DNA from: an uncultured Lachnospiraceae bacterium
GTDB taxonomy: Bacteria > Bacillota > Clostridia > Lachnospirales > Lachnospiraceae
Length of the DNA stretch: 37,138 bases
Assembly (NCBI GenBank): GCA_910587715.1
Contig: CAJUMV010000038.1
Coordinates: 1-37,138 of the forward strand
Direction: 5' to 3'
Part shown: one piece after another, positions 33,150 to 37,138 of the stretch
How the letters are laid out: the number at the start of each line of letters is the position of its first letter
Numbering within the stretch: the first letter of the stretch is position 1
Program-made: the position numbers and the translations under genes
The notes under the pieces: model-generated
The model's input: only the letters and a program-made list of their open reading frames with translations
Database searches by the model: none
What the model was told of the DNA's origin: nothing

Positions 33150-34613
33150 ATGATTATTTCAGTAATCCTGATTCCTTTCATAGCGGGAATCCTCGTGCCC
33201 GCCATCCCTTTTAAAAAAAGATGGCAGAAGGAAATTTTCCTGGAGACGGCGGTGGTGTTAAACAGCATCCTTGTGTGGTATCTGCTCCTGCACCACTCGG
33301 ACAGCACATTTCTGCTGGCGCACTTTACGGGCAATTTAAATATCAGCTTCCGGGTGGACGGCATGAGCATGGTGTTTGCGGGCCTTGTATCCGCGCTCTG
33401 GCCCTTTGCCACCCTCTACGCCTTTGAATACATGACAAAGGAAGATCATGAAAATGTGTTTTTCCTCTTCTATACGCTGACCTACGGCGTGACGCTGGGC
33501 ATTGCTCTCGCCGCTAACCTGCTGACGATGTATTTCTTTTATGAGCTGCTGACATTAGTCACGGTGCCTCTGGTCATGCACACGCTGACCCGCGAGGCGG
33601 TTCTGGCAAGCCGCAAGTACCTTTACTACTCGCTGGGCGGCGCGGCTTTCGCCTTCCTCGGGCTGATTATGGTCATTGTCTACGGCAGCACAACGGACTT
33701 TATTCTGGGCGGTGTGCTTGACCCGGCAAAAATTGCCGGAAAGACCAATGTTTTATTACTGATTTACGTGATGGCATTTATGGGCTTCGGCGTAAAGGCG
33801 GCAGTGTGCCCCTTTAACTCGTGGCTTCCGCAGGCAGGTGTGGCTCCCACGCCCGTCACCGCGCTGCTCCATGCGGTAGCCGTGGTAAAGTCCGGCGCGT
33901 TCGCCATCATCAGGCTTACTTATTACAGCTTCGGCACGGATTTCCTGAAAGGCACATGGGCGCAGGATGTGGTGATGGCGGTTGTCATGTTTACGATTGT
34001 TTACGGCTGCAGTCGCGCGGTGAAGGAGACGCACATCAAAAGACGGCTTGCTTACTCCACCATCAGCAACCTATCCTACATCCTCTTCGGCGCAGTCATT
34101 ATGACGCCCTTAGGGCTCGTCGGCGCGCTGAGCCACCTTGTGTTCCACGCCGTCATGAAAATCAGCTCCTTCTTCTGCGCAGGCGCCGTCATGCATCAGA
34201 CCGACCGCCATTATGTGCACGAGCTTAATGGTCTTGGCTATAAAATGCCGTGCGTATTCGGTATTTTCACGGTTTCCGCTCTGGCACTTATGGGCGTTCC
34301 GGGACTTGCCGGTTTTGTCAGTAAGTGGAATCTGGCGGGCGCGGCGGTGGAAAGCGGCAACCCGCTGGCGTGGGGCGGCATCGCCTGCCTGCTGGTGTCG
34401 GCGCTTCTGACTGCTATTTATATGCTGACGATTGTGGTGCGCGCCTTTTTCCCGGGAAAGGGTTTTGACTATAGCTCGGTTTCAGATGCCCGCGACCCGA
34501 ACTGGAAGATGCTGCTGCCGCTGTTCGTATTTACCGTATTTATAATACTGTTCGGCGTTTACTCCCAGCCGCTTGTGGACTTTTTTATGAGTGTTGCGGC
34601 GGGCGCGGTGTAA
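33150..34613 (+). CDS. Proton-conducting antiporter-like subunit, MrpD type (third copy)
   Basis: This 487 aa paralogue has helix-5 Glu in FYELLTLVTVPLVMH, helix-7 Lys in GFGVKAAVCPFNSWLPQAGVAPTP, and Lys in VVKSGAFAI and HAVMKISSFFCAGAV. The usual His in the PxHxWLP motif is replaced by Asn (PFNSWLP), the only key change I notice among the copies. GGAG precedes ATG 33150. A 46-base gap separates it from the last gene. Confidence 0.92.
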   Translation: MIISVILIPFIAGILVPAIPFKKRWQKEIFLETAVVLNSILVWYLLLHHSDSTFLLAHFTGNLNISFRVDGMSMVFAGLVSALWPFATLYAFEYMTKEDHENVFFLFYTLTYGVTLGIALAANLLTMYFFYELLTLVTVPLVMHTLTREAVLASRKYLYYSLGGAAFAFLGLIMVIVYGSTTDFILGGVLDPAKIAGKTNVLLLIYVMAFMGFGVKAAVCPFNSWLPQAGVAPTPVTALLHAVAVVKSGAFAIIRLTYYSFGTDFLKGTWAQDVVMAVVMFTIVYGCSRAVKETHIKRRLAYSTISNLSYILFGAVIMTPLGLVGALSHLVFHAVMKISSFFCAGAVMHQTDRHYVHELNGLGYKMPCVFGIFTVSALALMGVPGLAGFVSKWNLAGAAVESGNPLAWGGIACLLVSALLTAIYMLTIVVRAFFPGKGFDYSSVSDARDPNWKMLLPLFVFTVFIILFGVYSQPLVDFFMSVAAGAV

Positions 34614-34659
34614 GCCACAGAACTGCCAACAATTACTATATAGAATTTTGGAGGTTATC

Positions 34660-36801
34660 ATGTACAACGCTGCAAATATCATCATAGAGACTGTTGTTTT
34701 CCTGCCTATGGCGGCGGCTCTCGCGGGCTACTGCATCGGGCGGAAGAATAAAGACAGACGGAGCATTTTCGCAGATATTGTCACTGGGCTTACCTTTGTG
34801 CTTTGCGGTATATTGGCTGTGCAGACGCTCACGGGAACGACAGACGGCATTCTTGTGGAAATCCCTTATGTCTGCGGCATGGGACTGCATTTTACCCTTG
34901 ACGGCTTCCGCACGCTATACGGAACCGTAGCCGCCTTTATGTGGTTTATGACGACCCTTTTCTCTAAAGAGTATTTCGGGCACTACAGAAACCGCAACCG
35001 CTATTACCTGTTTCTGCTGCTGACGCTTGGCGCGACTGAGGGCGTCTTTTTCTCTGCGGACTTTTTTACCACCTTTGTTTTCTTTGAAATGATGTCGTTC
35101 ACCTCTTATGTATGGGTGGTGCACGATGAGAAGCCAGAATCCCTGCGTGCCGGCGCGACCTATCTTGCCGTAGCGGTAATCGGCGGGCTGGTGATGCTTA
35201 TGGGCATTTTCCTTTTATACGATATGACGGGAACGTTAAACTTTTCGGAGCTGGCGGGCTGTTATGATAACTATGTGCTTACAACCTCCAGCAGGATTCC
35301 GGAAAAGAAAATCTGGGCTGCGGGACTCTGCCTGCTGTTTGGCTTTGGTGCGAAAGCGGGCGCGTTTCCGCTACACATCTGGCTGCCAAAAGCGCACCCG
35401 GCGGCTCCCGCCCCTGCTTCTGCCCTGCTCTCGGGAATCCTGACCAAAGCGGGCATGTACGGCATCCTCATCCTGACCGCTTATATCTTCTTCCAAAACA
35501 CGGCGTGGGGCGGTATGATTTTGATTTTGGGTGTGTTCACTATGGTAATCGGCGCTGTGCTTGCCCTGTTCTCCGTTGACCTGAAACGGACGCTGGCATG
35601 TTCCTCCGTCTCCCAGATTGGCTTTATTCTGGTGGGCGCAGGTCTGGCGGGTCTGCTGGGAAAGGAAAATACCATCGCGTTGCGCGGCAGTCTGCTCCAT
35701 ATGGTAAATCACTCGCTGATTAAACTCGTACTGTTTATGGCGGCGGGCGTGGTCTTTATGAATGTGCATAAGCTGGATTTAAATGACATTCGCGGTTTTG
35801 GACGAAAAAAGCCGCTTTTACATTTTATCTTTTTAATGGGCGCACTTGGCATCGGCGGCATACCGCTCTTTAACGGTTACGTCAGCAAGACGCTGCTCCA
35901 TGAAAGCATTGTGGAATATGTGTTCCTAATTAACGCGGACGTGATACCCGCCCATTTCAGCACCTCGTTCATGCGCGCCATTGAATGGATTTTCCTTGTA
36001 AGCGGCGGATTGACAGTTGCCTACATGACCAAGCTTTACATTTGTTTATTTGTGGAAAGAAACACCGACGAAGCTGTGCAGAAAAAATATGACGCCCTGC
36101 AGGGCAAATACATGAACCGCGCAAGCGCCTTTGCCCTCACCGTAAGCGCTGTCCTGCTGCCCTTCATGGGTCTTCTTCCGGGCATTGTAATGGACGGCAT
36201 TGCCGATATGGGTCAGTCTTTCCTTCATGCAGAGCCAATGGATAAAATCTCCTATTTTTCTTTGGGCAACCTGAGAGGCGCGCTGATTTCTCTGCTCTTT
36301 GGCGCATTCATCTATGGCTTCATCGTCCGTTTCCTGCTCATGAGGAAAACGGATTCCGGTGAAAGATATTATATCAACCGTTGGCTGGCTTGGCTCGATT
36401 TGGAGAATCTGGTTTACCGTCCTCTGCTGTTAAAAATTCTGCCCTTTACCTTTGGTATGCTCTGCCGTTTTCTGGACAGTCTGGTCGATACCATCGTTGT
36501 CGTATTGAGAAAGACCGTCTACCGCGACGAAAAACTGCCCCACGAACGACCCGAAGGCAACCTCCTGACACACCTTGCCGCCTGCACCGCCTCCTTCTTT
36601 GAGGGGCTCGGCAACAGGATTTTGCGCCGAAAGAATCCGAAGAAACAAGATTACGAACACAAGCTGGCGCTGATGCATGAGGAGTGGAGCGAAAATACCA
36701 TGATGATTACCAGAAGTATGTCCTTCGGACTGCTGCTTTTCTGCGTCGGGCTGATTTTGACGGTGGCGTATTTGTTTATTAAGGATGTGTTTGGGCTTTG
36801 A
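34660..36801 (+). CDS. Large proton-conducting subunit, MrpA/NuoL-like
   Basis: This 713 aa polytopic protein starts at ATG 34660, with GGAGG six bases upstream; an upstream in-frame ATG lacks a site. The antiporter domain shows helix-5 Glu in FFEMMSFTSYVWVVHDE, helix-7 Lys in GFGAKAGAFPLHIWLPKAHPAAPAP, and Lys in ILTKAGMYGI and HSLIKLVLFMAAG. The extra C-terminal 220 residues hold a charged region (about 560-680) and one final helix. It is shorter than Bacillus MrpA (about 800 aa) because the MbhD and MbhE domains are encoded separately upstream. It is the last gene of the operon, followed by a terminator. Confidence 0.9.
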   Translation: MYNAANIIIETVVFLPMAAALAGYCIGRKNKDRRSIFADIVTGLTFVLCGILAVQTLTGTTDGILVEIPYVCGMGLHFTLDGFRTLYGTVAAFMWFMTTLFSKEYFGHYRNRNRYYLFLLLTLGATEGVFFSADFFTTFVFFEMMSFTSYVWVVHDEKPESLRAGATYLAVAVIGGLVMLMGIFLLYDMTGTLNFSELAGCYDNYVLTTSSRIPEKKIWAAGLCLLFGFGAKAGAFPLHIWLPKAHPAAPAPASALLSGILTKAGMYGILILTAYIFFQNTAWGGMILILGVFTMVIGAVLALFSVDLKRTLACSSVSQIGFILVGAGLAGLLGKENTIALRGSLLHMVNHSLIKLVLFMAAGVVFMNVHKLDLNDIRGFGRKKPLLHFIFLMGALGIGGIPLFNGYVSKTLLHESIVEYVFLINADVIPAHFSTSFMRAIEWIFLVSGGLTVAYMTKLYICLFVERNTDEAVQKKYDALQGKYMNRASAFALTVSAVLLPFMGLLPGIVMDGIADMGQSFLHAEPMDKISYFSLGNLRGALISLLFGAFIYGFIVRFLLMRKTDSGERYYINRWLAWLDLENLVYRPLLLKILPFTFGMLCRFLDSLVDTIVVVLRKTVYRDEKLPHERPEGNLLTHLAACTASFFEGLGNRILRRKNPKKQDYEHKLALMHEEWSENTMMITRSMSFGLLLFCVGLILTVAYLFIKDVFGL

Positions 36802-36845
36802 TTTTCGTAACCAACTGAAATGGGCCTTCACTTTCTTATGATTGG

Positions 36846-36887
36846 AAACGGGGAGTCAGAGACACGTTCTCCTCTCCCCGTTTTGGT
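36846..36887 (+). terminator. Rho-independent terminator of the Mrp/Mbh-type operon
   Basis: AAACGGGGAG (36846-36855) pairs perfectly with CTCCCCGTTT (36874-36883), and the stem runs directly into TTTTGGTTATTTT. It lies 45 bases after the last stop codon. Confidence 0.85.
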
Positions 36888-37065
36888 TATTTTGAACATA
36901 CTATATCTTGTATAATTACCTTCCTAATTCTATTTTTCCATTCTACATATTGTCATTTGTTTGATATGTCTGATATTGCGTTACTTATTTTTCTACATGC
37001 AATTTCCCGAAACTCTTTGCAATCCGTTTTCGCTTATGGTATATCTGTTTTAGAAGAAAGTTTTA

Positions 37066-37138
37066 TCAATTCTTTGTTAACCGTTTCACTTGGAATCGGT
37101 CGTTTTTATCTTCTGGTTCCTCAACTCTTCGGAGCGCC
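37066..37138 (-). CDS. Possible C-terminal fragment of a gene beyond the right edge
   Basis: On the minus strand an open frame enters from the window edge and reads ALRRVEEPEDKNDRFQVKRLTKN before TGA TAA. The charged composition looks like a genuine protein end, but 24 residues are too few to name it. On the plus strand an ATG at 36966 opens a hydrophobic frame that runs off the edge (57 codons); this may be its shadow. The rest of 36888-37065 shows nothing I can support. Confidence 0.25.
   Translation of the reverse strand, partial: ALRRVEEPEDKNDRFQVKRLTKN

Overview
The window looks like a chromosomal segment of a gut-type Firmicute, most probably a Lachnospiraceae/Clostridia member. This rests on medium GC content, strong GGAGG ribosome-binding sites, a Gram-positive BcrA/LanFEG-type ABC transporter locus, an ECF sigma/zinc-finger anti-sigma pair, and an Mrp/Mbh-type antiporter operon of clostridial style. 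The taxonomic call is inference; there is no rRNA, tRNA, CRISPR array or insertion sequence that I can support.

Region 1 (about 1-2190, minus strand): an OmpR-family response regulator and its membrane sensor kinase (ATGA overlap), closed by a strong hairpin terminator at the left edge. Region 2 (about 2196-17883, minus strand): a 15.7 kb operon of six very large or unrecognised genes in the order 2003 aa DUF6603-type protein, 393 aa, about 300 aa, 1103 aa, about 540 aa, and an 833 aa Gly-X-Y/Hint-domain protein. None has an evident signal peptide or membrane helix. Several carry motifs I remember from conserved but uncharacterised bacterial proteins. This is the best candidate for an undescribed multi-protein system. 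A near-identical 15-bp box (TTAAGGTAAAYGTAA) lies both upstream of the two-component genes and in the divergent control region at the head of this operon, so the two-component system probably controls it.

Region 3 (18166-23176, plus strand): two tandem ATPase-permease-permease sets of the lantibiotic/bacitracin-protection ABC type, divergent from region 2 and sharing its control region. A perfect 12-bp inverted repeat separates this operon from convergent genes. Region 4 (23252-26866, minus strand): a PIN-domain toxin-like gene with a small partner, a 72 aa conserved hypothetical, a ketopantoate-reductase-family enzyme, and an ECF sigma factor. The sigma frame runs directly into its anti-sigma factor, apparently because one base has been lost.

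Region 5 (27160-36801, plus strand): a ten-gene Mrp/Mbh-type cation/proton antiporter operon (E, F, G, DUF4040/MbhD, MbhE-MrpB fusion, C, three D-like subunits, and one large A/NuoL-like subunit). It has a good sigma-A promoter in front, two striking hairpins after the first gene, and a rho-independent terminator. It encodes four large proton-channel subunits but no hydrogenase or NADH-oxidising partner inside the window. The last 250 bases hold only a possible fragment of a gene continuing beyond the edge.
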